Assembly (NCBI GenBank): GCA_038224615.1
Contig: JBBRFH010000087.1
Coordinates: 1 to 12,354, forward strand
Source of the DNA: JBBRFH01 sp038224615
GTDB taxonomy: Bacteria > Planctomycetota > Phycisphaerae > Tepidisphaerales > Tepidisphaeraceae
Length of the DNA stretch: 12,354 bases
Direction: 5' to 3'
Each line of letters starts with the position of its first letter. Within the stretch, counting starts at the first letter, position 1. The translations under genes were made by a program, and so were the position numbers. The notes under the pieces are model-generated. The model saw only the letters and a list, made by a program, of their open reading frames with translations. It was not told the DNA's origin and did no database searches. This document shows positions 1-6,926 of the stretch, piece after piece.

Positions 1-1
1 C

Positions 2-58
2 AACCTCGACCCAAGCTCTTCCGAAGGGGGCAGCAGCCGGAAGCTCTTTGACAAGTGA
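2..58 (+). CDS. Possible 3' end of an upstream gene (partial)
   Basis: One forward frame is open from the window edge to a TGA at 56-58 and would end a protein in NLDPSSSEGGSSRKLFDK. The Ser/Gly-rich, charged composition looks like a natural C-terminus. With only 18 codons, and a second frame open to position 89, this cannot be decided. VWA proteins of this kind often sit next to a MoxR- or magnesium-chelatase-like AAA+ ATPase, so such a gene could lie just upstream; that is inference from family context, not something visible here. Confidence 0.25.
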   Translation, partial: NLDPSSSEGGSSRKLFDK

Positions 59-97
59 AGAATCCGCCCTGCAATCCCGGCCGGATTAGTGGGGCGA

Positions 98-142
98 ATG
101 TATCAAATGTAGCGCGCGCTACATGCTGCTACATTGCTACAT
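98..142. promoter_or_regulatory. Cluster of ATGTA(G/T)C half-sites with an 18-bp palindrome
   Basis: Five copies of an 8-bp motif lie nearly end to end: ATGTATCA at 98-105, ATGTAGCG at 107-114, and on the opposite strand the same motif at 117-124, 127-134 and 135-142. The pair at 107-124 forms the perfect palindrome ATGTAGCGCGCGCTACAT. The half-sites start 8 to 10 bp apart, close to one helical turn, as expected for cooperative repressor binding on one DNA face. Another ATGTATCA lies at 208-215. TGTA/TACA half-sites occur in operators of BlaI/MecI/CopY-type repressors, but the regulator here is unknown. The cluster is about 140 bp upstream of the VWA gene. Confidence 0.4.
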
Positions 143-158
143 CACCCGCGTAAACCGT

Positions 159-184
159 GGCCCGGCCGATGGTTCGGCCGGGCC
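159..184. terminator. Perfect 11-bp-stem hairpin, possible terminator of the upstream gene
   Basis: GGCCCGGCCGA (159-169) pairs perfectly with TCGGCCGGGCC (174-184) around a TGGT loop. The stem is almost all G/C and very stable. No T-run follows on the plus strand, so it is not a classical intrinsic terminator. It could be a U-less terminator, an mRNA 3'-end stabiliser or a structured leader element for the VWA gene. Confidence 0.4.
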
Positions 185-197
185 GGGTCTGCGCAGG

Positions 198-224
198 GTG
201 TCACACGATGTATCAGGTGTCACA
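198..224 (+). repeat. Two GTGTCACA direct repeats, 19 bp apart
   Basis: GTGTCACA occurs at 198-205 and 217-224, with ATGTATCA (208-215) between them. The period of 19 bp is about two helical turns. The repeats lie 60-86 bp upstream of the VWA start and may be a second protein-binding site; no regulator is identified. Confidence 0.25.
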
Positions 225-283
225 TTGCCCGGCCGCGAAGAAGTGCCGTCCGATGGGTGGGGATTCGCCTAAGATAGTGCCTC

Positions 284-1465
284 ATGAAGTACGCCTACGG
301 TGAGTTTGACGGCCATGAATTTCCGACCCAGGAGAGCCTTTTCGGGTTCGATCAGCTCATGCAGTTCATCATGCAGTATGGCGACCAGGCGCTGAAAGCC
401 ATGCAGCAGATGATGCAGAATCCGCCGGAGGGCAGCGACAAGACGAGCGACATGCTTGAGAAACTGCTCGAGGACGGCATGCTCGACAAGGACGGCAAAG
501 GCAAGCTCCGCCTCACGCCCAAGGCGGTCACCAAGATGCAGAGCAAGGCGCTGCTGGAGGTGTTCAAGAACCTCAAGCAGGGTCACCGCGAAGGCCACGA
601 GAAGATCACCAGCGGCGCCGGCGGCGACCGGCTCGAAGGCACCAAGAACTATGAGTTTGGCGATCCGATCAACGAGTTGGATCTGCACCAGACGCTCCGC
701 AACGCAATGCAGAGGGGCTTGGGGAAGAACACCAAGCCCCAAGCCGTAGGCACGAAGCCCGGTATTCAGTTCACCGAGCGAGATTTCGAGATCCACCTGC
801 GCGAGGGCATGAGCAGTTGCTCGACCGTCGTGATGATCGACCTCTCCGGCTCGATGATGCGGTACGGACGGTATCTCGCGGCGAAAAAGGTCGCGATGGC
901 GATGCTGGCGCTGGTGCGATCGAAGTTCCCCCAGGACTCGATCGACTTCGTCGCGTTTTATTCCGGGGCACAGAAGATCCCCGAAGTGGCGCTGCCGCTG
1001 ATCATGCCCAAGCCGGTGACGATCTACGATTACCAGGTTCGGCTGCGCGTCCCGGTGGACCAGCTCGACAAGGCTCCGCAGCACTTCACCAACCTGCACA
1101 TGGGACTGCAACTCGCCCGACGAATCCTGCGTCGGCGCGGCGGGGAGAACAAGCAGATCTTCATCATTACGGACGGCCAGCCAACGGCGCATCTTGAAGG
1201 CGACATGTGTTATCTGCTCTATCCGCCCGACCCCCGCTCGACCGCGGCGACGCTGAAGGAAGCCGCGCTGGCGGCCCGCGAAGGATGCCGGATCGCGACC
1301 TTCGCGCTGATCGAAGACTACTACGGCATGGATTGGGTTGGCTTCGTCGACCAGCTCACGCAGATGACCAAGGGCGTCGCCTTCTACACCAGCAGCGGCG
1401 AACTCGCCGACTGCGTGATGGAAAGCTACCTGAGCGGGCGGAAGAAAAAGGCGTACATCGGTTGA
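284..1465 (+). CDS. VWA (von Willebrand factor A) domain protein
   Basis: The 393-residue protein has no signal peptide or membrane segment, so it is likely cytoplasmic. A helical, Met/Gln-rich N-terminal half (about 1-175) precedes a VWA domain (about 180-380). The metal-ion-dependent adhesion site is intact: DLSGS at 186-190, Thr269 (HFTNLHMG) and Asp297 in IITDGQPT. In bacteria such proteins usually act as metal-dependent adaptors of MoxR or magnesium-chelatase-like AAA+ ATPases in complex assembly or maturation; the partner and target here are not visible. ATG 284 is the first start in the frame; there is no Shine-Dalgarno, and a TAAGAT hexamer (270-275) ends 8 bp before it, so the transcript could be leaderless. 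The domain call is secure, the biological role unknown. Confidence 0.9.
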   Translation: MKYAYGEFDGHEFPTQESLFGFDQLMQFIMQYGDQALKAMQQMMQNPPEGSDKTSDMLEKLLEDGMLDKDGKGKLRLTPKAVTKMQSKALLEVFKNLKQGHREGHEKITSGAGGDRLEGTKNYEFGDPINELDLHQTLRNAMQRGLGKNTKPQAVGTKPGIQFTERDFEIHLREGMSSCSTVVMIDLSGSMMRYGRYLAAKKVAMAMLALVRSKFPQDSIDFVAFYSGAQKIPEVALPLIMPKPVTIYDYQVRLRVPVDQLDKAPQHFTNLHMGLQLARRILRRRGGENKQIFIITDGQPTAHLEGDMCYLLYPPDPRSTAATLKEAALAAREGCRIATFALIEDYYGMDWVGFVDQLTQMTKGVAFYTSSGELADCVMESYLSGRKKKAYIG

Positions 1466-1519
1466 GGGAGGTGCCCCTCCGGTCTGCCCAATCAAGCCGC
1501 AGGGCGCGCGCGGCGCTGA

Positions 1520-1537
1520 CGCCGACCAAAGTCGGCG
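1520..1537. terminator. Hairpin downstream of the VWA gene
   Basis: CGCCGAC (1520-1526) and GTCGGCG (1531-1537) form a perfect 7-bp stem with a CAAA loop, 55 bp after the VWA stop. A smaller GGAGG/CCTCC hairpin (1467-1480) starts right after the stop codon. Neither has a T-run, so they are at best weak or factor-assisted terminators. Apart from these hairpins and the promoter at 1586-1613, nothing else was seen in the 224-bp gap. Confidence 0.3.
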
Positions 1538-1585
1538 GCTTCATGTTCTGATGCGGGAACGCATGTCTCGCCTACGGGGAGGTTT

Positions 1586-1613
1586 TTGACAAAGGCCCCA
1601 CCCCCGCTAAACT
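1586..1613 (+). promoter_or_regulatory. Candidate sigma-70 promoter for bamA
   Basis: A perfect -35 hexamer TTGACA (1586-1591) is followed after 16 bp by TAAACT (1608-1613), which matches TATAAT at four of six positions. Transcription would start near 1620 and give a leader of about 70 nt before the bamA GTG, ending in the purine-rich GGAAGAAGGG (1673-1682) that can serve as ribosome binding site. This is the best promoter match in the window and suggests bamA starts its own transcript. Confidence 0.5.
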
Positions 1614-1689
1614 TCGCCCATCCTCGCAGGACGCTTGGTTTTACAGGGTTTGGACGCGACGGAGTCGCATTCGGAAGAAGGGTCACGGA

Positions 1690-4092
1690 GTGAATCTGCA
1701 TCTCTCGGCACGACGCGCCCTCGCTCTGGCCGCCGCTGCGGCGCTGTGGACGAGCCATCTGACGCCCTTGGCCTGCGCGCAGCAGCCCCCCGCTCAACCG
1801 GATGCGCGCGACCTCTCCGTCACCGCCGACCTGCGCGGTCGCACCGTCGAGGGCGTCCGCGTCACCGGCAATGCACAGGTCCTGACGGCAACGATCCTCA
1901 ACGTCGTCCGCACCCGTGAAGGCGACAAGTTCGACCCGCAGACGGTTCAGGAAGACTACCAGCGCATCTTCGGGCTTCGCCGCTTCAGCAATGTCGAAGC
2001 CCGCGTCGAGCCCACCAAGACCGGCGTCATCGTCATCTTCGAGGTCAGCGAGCAGAAGCAGATCAGCGACATCATCATCAACAAGCGCCCCAGCGGCATT
2101 GATGATGCCAGCATCCGCGCCACGATCGAGCTCGAGCGCGGGCAGGCCATCGACCCCTTCCGCATCGCCCAGGCCCGCCGGGCCATCCAGGAGCTGTACC
2201 GCAACAAGAACTACCCGCTCGCGTCGGTCGGCGTCGATCTGGGTGAGGTCAACCGCACGGGCGTGCTGAAGTTCGACATCGTCGAAGGCCCGCAGGTCCG
2301 CATCCGCAATATTACCTTCCAGGGCAACCGCACCTTCAGCGAGTCCAAGCTGGAGGACCAGATTCGCACGCGGACGTGGGTCTGGATTCTGCGCGACGGC
2401 ACGTACGCCCCGGAGACGATTGAAGACGACGTCGCCGCGGTTCGGAAGTTCTACAACGACAAGGGATTTTTTGACGCCCGCGTCGGCCGCAAGCTGGTCT
2501 TCTCGCCGGACCAGTCGGAAATGCAGATCGATTTTGTCATCGACGAAGGCCCGCGTTACACGGTCGAGAAGGTCATCTTCAAAGGCAATGCCAACGTTTC
2601 GGAAGCCACCCTGCGGAACAATCTCAAGATCGTCGAAGGGATGACTTACGACACCGAGATCCTGCAGCGTGACGTGCGGAAGGTCGTGCGCGACTACAGC
2701 CCGCTCGGCTACGTTTACCAGCCGGGCGCCACCGACCCGGATTACCTCACGATCGAGACCAAGGAAGTTTTCCAGCGCGAACCGGGCAAGGTCCAGCTCG
2801 TCTACGAGATCAAGGAAGGCAAGCCGTTCAAGATCGGACAGATCCTGCCGCGCGGCAACTCGCGGACGCAGGACAAGGCGATCCTCCGCGAACTGCGGCT
2901 TTCGCCGGGCGACACATACGATTCGGGCAAAGTTCAGGACGCCGTCGAGCGCCTGCGCGGCACGCCGCTTTTCAGCAGCGTGAAGGTCACGCCCGTCGGC
3001 GAAGCCGAAGGCTCTCGCGATCTGCTCGTCGAGGTCGAGGAAGCCCGCACCGCCACGCTCACCTTCGGCGCCGGCGTCAACAGCAATGGCGGCGTGGGCG
3101 CCAACGTCACCTACACGCAGAAAAATTTCGACATCACCAATTGGCCTCGCTCGCTTGGCGACGTCGCCAGCGAGCGGGCGTTCGTTGGGGCCGGGCAGAC
3201 GCTGCGGATCAGCCTCGAACCCGGCACCGAGGCCACCAACGCCAGCATCCGCTTCACCGAGCCGTGGGTGCTCGATCAGCCGTACAGCCTCACGACCGAA
3301 GCGTACTACCGCACCCGCGGGCGAGAGAATTACGACGACAACCGCTACGGCGGCCGGGTGAACGTGGGGCACCGGTTCAACGACATCTGGTCAGGCTCGG
3401 TCGGGCTCCGCGCCGAGCACATCGAAATCGACAAAATCACCGATAAAGCCATCCGTGCCGAGGAAATCCTGAGCGAAGAAGGCAGCCACGGGCTGACCAG
3501 CCTCTCGCTCTCACTCCGCCGCGACACGACCGTTGGCGGCATCCTGCCCAGCAAGGGCACTACCTCGCAGCTCATGTGGGAAGGCGTCGGCACCCTCGGC
3601 GGCGACTACACGTTCCAGAAGCTGACGGCCTCGCACGACGAGTATTACACGCTGTACGAGGACCTGACCGACCGCAAGACGATCCTCAGCATCCACGCCG
3701 ACGCCGGCTATATCATCGGCGATTCGCCATTCTTCGAGCGGTTCTACGCCGGCGGCATCAACTCGGTGCGCGGGTTTGCCTTCCGCGGCATCAGCCCTCG
3801 CTCGGGCCCGGCCGACGACCGCGTGGGCGGCGACTTCAGCCTCACCGGGTCGGCCGAAGTATCGTTCCCGCTGGTCGAGGAACTGCTCCGCGGCGTCGTA
3901 TTCGTCGATGCCGGCATGGTCGAGCCCGACTTCGAGTTCGGCACGCTCCGCTCCAGCATCGGCACCGGTATCCGCATCACCCTGCCGATCCTCGGCCAGG
4001 TGCCGATCGCGATCGACTTCGCCTACCCGCTGACCCAGGACGCCAAGGACGACACCCAGCTCATCAGCTTCTCGTTGGGTTTCCTTCCGTAA
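1690..4092 (+). CDS. bamA: Outer membrane protein assembly factor BamA (Omp85 family)
   Basis: The 800-residue protein is the expected length for BamA, the central pore of the machine that folds beta-barrel proteins into the outer membrane. Residues 1-30 are a signal peptide (hydrophobic Leu/Ala core, likely cut after ACA). Five POTRA repeats follow at about 50-120, 123-200, 203-288, 291-377 and 380-452, each with the strand-helix-helix pattern and typical phrases such as FQGNRTFSE and GNANVSEATLR. The rest (453-800) is the 16-strand barrel, with the diagnostic VRGF lid-loop motif at 693-696. The start is GTG with GGAAGAAGGG 7 bp upstream. The C-terminus ends FSLGFLP rather than in the usual aromatic residue. 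ompH and lpxD follow, the classic gene order. The homologue is unlikely to be TamA or a two-partner transporter, which have fewer POTRA repeats. Confidence 0.95.
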   Translation: MNLHLSARRALALAAAAALWTSHLTPLACAQQPPAQPDARDLSVTADLRGRTVEGVRVTGNAQVLTATILNVVRTREGDKFDPQTVQEDYQRIFGLRRFSNVEARVEPTKTGVIVIFEVSEQKQISDIIINKRPSGIDDASIRATIELERGQAIDPFRIAQARRAIQELYRNKNYPLASVGVDLGEVNRTGVLKFDIVEGPQVRIRNITFQGNRTFSESKLEDQIRTRTWVWILRDGTYAPETIEDDVAAVRKFYNDKGFFDARVGRKLVFSPDQSEMQIDFVIDEGPRYTVEKVIFKGNANVSEATLRNNLKIVEGMTYDTEILQRDVRKVVRDYSPLGYVYQPGATDPDYLTIETKEVFQREPGKVQLVYEIKEGKPFKIGQILPRGNSRTQDKAILRELRLSPGDTYDSGKVQDAVERLRGTPLFSSVKVTPVGEAEGSRDLLVEVEEARTATLTFGAGVNSNGGVGANVTYTQKNFDITNWPRSLGDVASERAFVGAGQTLRISLEPGTEATNASIRFTEPWVLDQPYSLTTEAYYRTRGRENYDDNRYGGRVNVGHRFNDIWSGSVGLRAEHIEIDKITDKAIRAEEILSEEGSHGLTSLSLSLRRDTTVGGILPSKGTTSQLMWEGVGTLGGDYTFQKLTASHDEYYTLYEDLTDRKTILSIHADAGYIIGDSPFFERFYAGGINSVRGFAFRGISPRSGPADDRVGGDFSLTGSAEVSFPLVEELLRGVVFVDAGMVEPDFEFGTLRSSIGTGIRITLPILGQVPIAIDFAYPLTQDAKDDTQLISFSLGFLP

Positions 4093-4136
4093 GCTTCGTC
4101 GGCGCTCCCTCGCGTGGATTTGCCGGCGGGGTCTGC

Positions 4137-4142
4137 TAGAGT
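4137..4142 (+). promoter_or_regulatory. Possible extended -10 element before ompH
   Basis: TGC TAGAGT has a TGn extension and four of six matches to TATAAT, but no convincing -35 hexamer at the right distance. Transcription would start about 50 nt before the ompH ATG. The 106-bp gap holds no strong terminator, so readthrough from bamA is equally likely. Confidence 0.25.
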
Positions 4143-4187
4143 GTCGAGTCTGTTTCTGAACATAAACGCCGAGATTTCAGTAGAGAC

Positions 4188-4194
4188 GAAAGGA
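4188..4194 (+). promoter_or_regulatory. Ribosome binding site of ompH
   Basis: GAAAGGA lies 4 bp before ATG 4199. It is one of the few clear Shine-Dalgarno sequences in the window and fixes the ompH start, which is followed directly by a good signal peptide. Confidence 0.55.
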
Positions 4195-4198
4195 ACCC

Positions 4199-4789
4199 AT
4201 GCGTAAGCAGTTTGTCACCGGCATCGTCGCCGCGTGCCTGATGTTGGTCCTCACGACGGGCGTATGCCACGCTCAGTCGAAGATCGCGGTAGCCAACCCC
4301 GCCAAAATCCTCAACGAACTGGCGGAGACGAAGGACTTCAACAAAGGCGTCGAAGCCGAAGTCGCGACATTCAAGCAGCAGCTCGGCGAGCGCGACAACA
4401 AGCTCAAGGATCTGCAAGCCCAGAAGGACAGTCTCAAGACCGGCACGCCACAGTGGGACGATCTGAACAAGCAGCTTGTTGGCCAGAAGACCGAGCGCGA
4501 GACGTGGGCTCAGAACAGCCAGGCCGACATATTCCGGAAGTTGCGCGAGCAGGCCAAGCAGATGCACGACAAGATCACCGCCGCCGTTGCCGACGTCGCC
4601 AAGGCCAAGGGCTTCGACCTCGTCGTCGCCGAGCAGAAGGCCGAGGTTCCCGATCAGCAGCTCGAGCAGATGAATCCGCAGCAGGTCACCCAGTTGCTGT
4701 TTTCTGCCAACATCCTGTTCAAGAACGACGCCATCGACGTCACCCAGGAAGTGATCGCCAAGCTCGACGCCGGGTACAAAGCCAAGTAA
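4199..4789 (+). CDS. skp: OmpH/Skp family periplasmic chaperone
   Basis: The 196-residue protein fits the Skp/OmpH family, trimeric jellyfish-shaped chaperones that hold unfolded outer-membrane proteins in the periplasm and deliver them to BamA. Residues 1-25 form a signal peptide (MRKQF, hydrophobic core, cleavage after CHA). The mature protein opens with the family's first strand (KIAVANPAKILNE, 28-40), then a long charged coiled coil (about 45-135) forms the tentacles, and the chain returns with FDLVVAEQKAEV (139-150) and a helical tail. This matches the family fold, with an insertion-like segment at 151-165. Its place between bamA and lpxD is the conserved order in diderm bacteria. Family assignment rests on the pattern and context, since OmpH sequences are poorly conserved. 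Confidence 0.88.
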   Translation: MRKQFVTGIVAACLMLVLTTGVCHAQSKIAVANPAKILNELAETKDFNKGVEAEVATFKQQLGERDNKLKDLQAQKDSLKTGTPQWDDLNKQLVGQKTERETWAQNSQADIFRKLREQAKQMHDKITAAVADVAKAKGFDLVVAEQKAEVPDQQLEQMNPQQVTQLLFSANILFKNDAIDVTQEVIAKLDAGYKAK

Positions 4790-4810
4790 CCCGCGAATAA
4801 CCGATAGCCT

Positions 4811-4884
4811 GAAGTCGATGGTCGATAGCAAAGACTTCCGACGCGTCCGTGCTATCAACTATTGTCTATTTGTCCATCGACTTT
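4811..4884 (+). promoter_or_regulatory. Structured leader before lpxD, attenuator-like
   Basis: AAGTCGATGG (4812-4821) can pair perfectly with CCATCGACTT (4874-4883), enclosing an inner stem GATAGC (4824-4829) / GCTATC (4851-4856). The outer stem ends in CTTTTCTG, a short T-run. The left strand of that stem also fits a different hairpin, GAAGTC (4811-4816) with GACTTC (4833-4838), so the two folds exclude each other, as in antiterminator/terminator pairs. The structure ends 13 nt before the lpxD ATG. The pairings are seen directly; a regulatory function is inference. Confidence 0.35.
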
Positions 4885-4896
4885 TCTGCCGACCCC

Positions 4897-5943
4897 ATGC
4901 CCACACTCGCTGAGCTTGCCAGCCTCTTGAACGTCCCCTGTCCTCCAACGGGTGGCGAGCGAGTGCTTACCGGCGTCAGTTCGCTCGAGGGTGCCGGCCC
5001 GAACGAGCTGTCGGTGCTGGCGGCGGATAAATACGTCCGGCAGTACAAGGCGAGTAACGCCGGCGCGATTCTCGCCTCGCGCAAGATCAAGTTCACGCCG
5101 CGACCCGAGGTGCCGGTGCTGGTCGTCGACGACGCCGACCTGGCGCTGGTAACGGTGCTGGAACTGATGGCCCCACCCATCCCGCAGCCCGCGCCGGGGA
5201 TCCATCCGTCGGCGGTGATTGCTCCCGACGCGACGATCGGCGAAGGCGCATCGATCGGCCCGCATGTCTGCATCGGCGCCCGCACGAAGATCGGCCGAAA
5301 CGTCCGCCTCCACCCGGGCGTCTCGATCTCTGAAGACGTGATTCTCGGCGACGATTGCTATCTCTATCCCAACGTCGTCATCCGCGAGCGCTGCACCCTC
5401 GGCAGCCGGGTTATCGTCCACGCCGGGTCGGTCATCGGCACCGACGGCTTCGGCTATCGTTGGGACGGCAGCAAGCACGCGAAGATCCCGCAGATCGGCA
5501 CAGTCGTCATCGACGACGACGTCGAAATCGGCTCGTGTACGTGTATCGACCGTGCCAAATTTAACGAAACCCACGTCGGCCGAGGCACCAAGATCGACAA
5601 CCTCGTGCAGGTGGCGCACAACGTCCGCATCGGCATGTTCTCGATCGTCTGCGGTCAGGTCGGCATCGCGGGCACCGTGACCATCGGCAACGGCGTCATC
5701 CTCGGCGGGGCGACGCTGGTGCGCGACCACGTCACCATCGGCGACCGCGTCACCGCCGCCGGCAACACCGGCATCGCCGACGACATCGAGCCCAACACCA
5801 CGATCAGCGGCGTCCCCGCGGTCCCCCACCGTCAGAATCTCCGAGAGCAAAGCGCCATCAAGCGCCTGCCCGAATTGCTGGTCGAAGTCCGGAAGATCCA
5901 GGAAGAAATCGAGAAACTGAAGAAGGCCCAGCCCATCGACTGA
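4897..5943 (+). CDS. lpxD: UDP-3-O-acylglucosamine N-acyltransferase LpxD
   Basis: LpxD transfers a hydroxyacyl chain from acyl-carrier protein to the 2-amino group of UDP-3-O-acyl-glucosamine, the third step of lipid A synthesis, in the cytoplasm. The 348-residue product matches the family length. Residues 1-100 form the uridine-binding N-terminal domain. Residues about 103-305 are the left-handed beta-helix of hexapeptide repeats (PSAVIAPDATIGEGASIG, VTIGNGVILGGATL). A C-terminal helix follows (315-345). The signature VIGTDGFGYRWDG (179-191) and the catalytic histidine His241 in QVAHNVRIG are present. The frame is open back to GTG 4849, but ATG 4897 gives the usual family N-terminus (MPTLAELASLL) and leaves the structured leader untranslated. 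It implies that this organism makes lipid A. Confidence 0.94.
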   Translation: MPTLAELASLLNVPCPPTGGERVLTGVSSLEGAGPNELSVLAADKYVRQYKASNAGAILASRKIKFTPRPEVPVLVVDDADLALVTVLELMAPPIPQPAPGIHPSAVIAPDATIGEGASIGPHVCIGARTKIGRNVRLHPGVSISEDVILGDDCYLYPNVVIRERCTLGSRVIVHAGSVIGTDGFGYRWDGSKHAKIPQIGTVVIDDDVEIGSCTCIDRAKFNETHVGRGTKIDNLVQVAHNVRIGMFSIVCGQVGIAGTVTIGNGVILGGATLVRDHVTIGDRVTAAGNTGIADDIEPNTTISGVPAVPHRQNLREQSAIKRLPELLVEVRKIQEEIEKLKKAQPID

Positions 5944-5957
5944 TCGGCTGTTTCTCG

Positions 5958-6791
5958 TCAAAGTGTCTCGCGGATACCCGCCTGCTTCTTCAGCCACGCT
6001 TCCAGCGATGCCGCATCTCGGTCGGCAATTATGTGACGAACGCTCTGAAGTCGCTCGATCATCAGGTCGATCGACGCGACGACATTTCCTGCGTTGTCCA
6101 GGAAGATGTCGCGCCACAGTTCCGCGTCCCCGGCCGCGACGCGGGTGGTGTCAGTGAAGCCTCTGCCGCGCAGGTCGATCGACGCGGGAGATTGGCACGC
6201 GACCAGCGCCGCAGCCACCGCATGTGGAAGGTGACTGACCAAAGCGGCGAGTCGGTCGTGCTCGGCGGGATCGTGGCGGACAACTCGCATGCCCAGCGTT
6301 TGCCAGAACTGCGCGACTTGCTCGGCGACCGCGGGGACGGTCCGGTCGGTGGCGGTGACAATACAGGTCGCGTCCTCGAATAAATCCGCCCGCGCGACCG
6401 CCACCCCCTTCTGCGATCCGCCCGCCATCGGATGGCTACCGACAAACGAAGCCGGCGACCGGATCAGTCGCTCACCGGCGGAAACGATCGACGCCTTGGT
6501 GCTCCCGACGTCCGTAACTATTGCGCCAGGCTGTAGATGAGCCGAAATCGCGTCGAGCCATGTCTCAATTAAACCGACCGGCGTGCAGACCACAACCAGT
6601 TCCGCCTCACTCACAGCTTCGGCCGGATCGAGGGTCCAGCGGTCGATCGCGCCGAGCGCCTGGGCCTGCACAAGTGATTTCTCGCGATGCGCGCAACCGA
6701 TTATCTCACAACCCTTTATCCGCTCGCGCACCGCAAGCCCGAGCGACCCGCCGAGCAGTCCCACGCCAATGATCGTCAAGCGAAAGCCCAT
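5958..6791 (-). CDS. tyrA: Prephenate/arogenate dehydrogenase (TyrA family)
   Basis: The 277-residue enzyme performs the NAD(P)-dependent oxidative decarboxylation of prephenate (or arogenate) in tyrosine synthesis. The N-terminal Rossmann domain has GVGLLGGS at 9-16. The active-site signature GSHPMAGG (118-125) carries the conserved histidine His120. The helical C-terminal domain holds SHLPHAVAAAL (186-196) and GFTDTTRVAAGDAELWRDIF (211-230), whose Arg217 corresponds to the prephenate-binding arginine of the family. No chorismate mutase or ACT domain is fused. The frame reaches back to GTG 6869, but ATG 6791 starts immediately before the Rossmann strand, and the extra 26 codons would cover a hairpin. 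The gene converges on lpxD with 14 bp between stops and is divergent from accA. Whether it prefers prephenate or arogenate cannot be told. Confidence 0.92.
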   Translation of the reverse strand: MGFRLTIIGVGLLGGSLGLAVRERIKGCEIIGCAHREKSLVQAQALGAIDRWTLDPAEAVSEAELVVVCTPVGLIETWLDAISAHLQPGAIVTDVGSTKASIVSAGERLIRSPASFVGSHPMAGGSQKGVAVARADLFEDATCIVTATDRTVPAVAEQVAQFWQTLGMRVVRHDPAEHDRLAALVSHLPHAVAAALVACQSPASIDLRGRGFTDTTRVAAGDAELWRDIFLDNAGNVVASIDLMIERLQSVRHIIADRDAASLEAWLKKQAGIRETL

Positions 6792-6814
6792 AAGCGTCCG
6801 ATAACCAGAGACGA

Positions 6815-6840
6815 GACCCTGCCGCTTCAGCGGAGGGGTC
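6815..6840 (-). promoter_or_regulatory. Two-tier hairpin in the tyrA leader
   Basis: GACCC (6815-6819) pairs with GGGTC (6836-6840), and inside it CCGCT (6822-6826) pairs with AGCGG (6829-6833), with symmetric 2-nt internal loops and a 2-nt gap that RNA would open to a tetraloop. It lies 24 bp upstream of the preferred tyrA start and supports the view that this stretch is untranslated leader. It could affect translation or termination in either direction. Confidence 0.35.
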
Positions 6841-6848
6841 CAGACAGA

Positions 6849-6877
6849 AGATTCCCCGAGCCGAGGCACGGTGTCAA
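6849..6877 (-). promoter_or_regulatory. Possible tyrA promoter
   Basis: On the minus strand a perfect TTGACA (6877-6872) is followed after 17 bp by GAATCT (6854-6849), a poor -10 hexamer. Transcription would start near 6842 and give a leader of about 50 nt that includes the hairpin at 6815-6840. It is back-to-back with the candidate accA promoter. Confidence 0.25.
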
Positions 6878-6882
6878 TCGGC

Positions 6883-6911
6883 TTGGCTCAGGCGGATCTT
6901 AACGCTACGCT
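6883..6911 (+). promoter_or_regulatory. Possible accA promoter
   Basis: TTGGCT (6883-6888) and TACGCT (6906-6911) are 17 bp apart. Transcription would start close to 6918, leaving a leader of only about 9 nt, in keeping with the lack of any Shine-Dalgarno before the accA ATG. The match is moderate. Confidence 0.3.
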
Positions 6912-6926
6912 ATCGGACGCATTCGT

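Noticed and set aside
1492..3372. A minus-strand frame of 626 codons opposite bamA
   Set aside because: It lies antisense to well-supported POTRA and barrel coding sequence and has no domain pattern; the same applies to the antisense frames at 269-1495, 4136-4858 and 4855-6117.
4849..4896. N-terminal extension of LpxD from GTG 4849
   Set aside because: The extra 16 residues do not match the family N-terminus and overlap the pairing strand 4874-4883; ATG 4897 fits the usual start.
6792..6869. Upstream GTG start for the TyrA-type enzyme
   Set aside because: The Rossmann strand begins directly after ATG 6791; the 26 extra residues have no counterpart in the family and would be encoded by a hairpin-containing leader.
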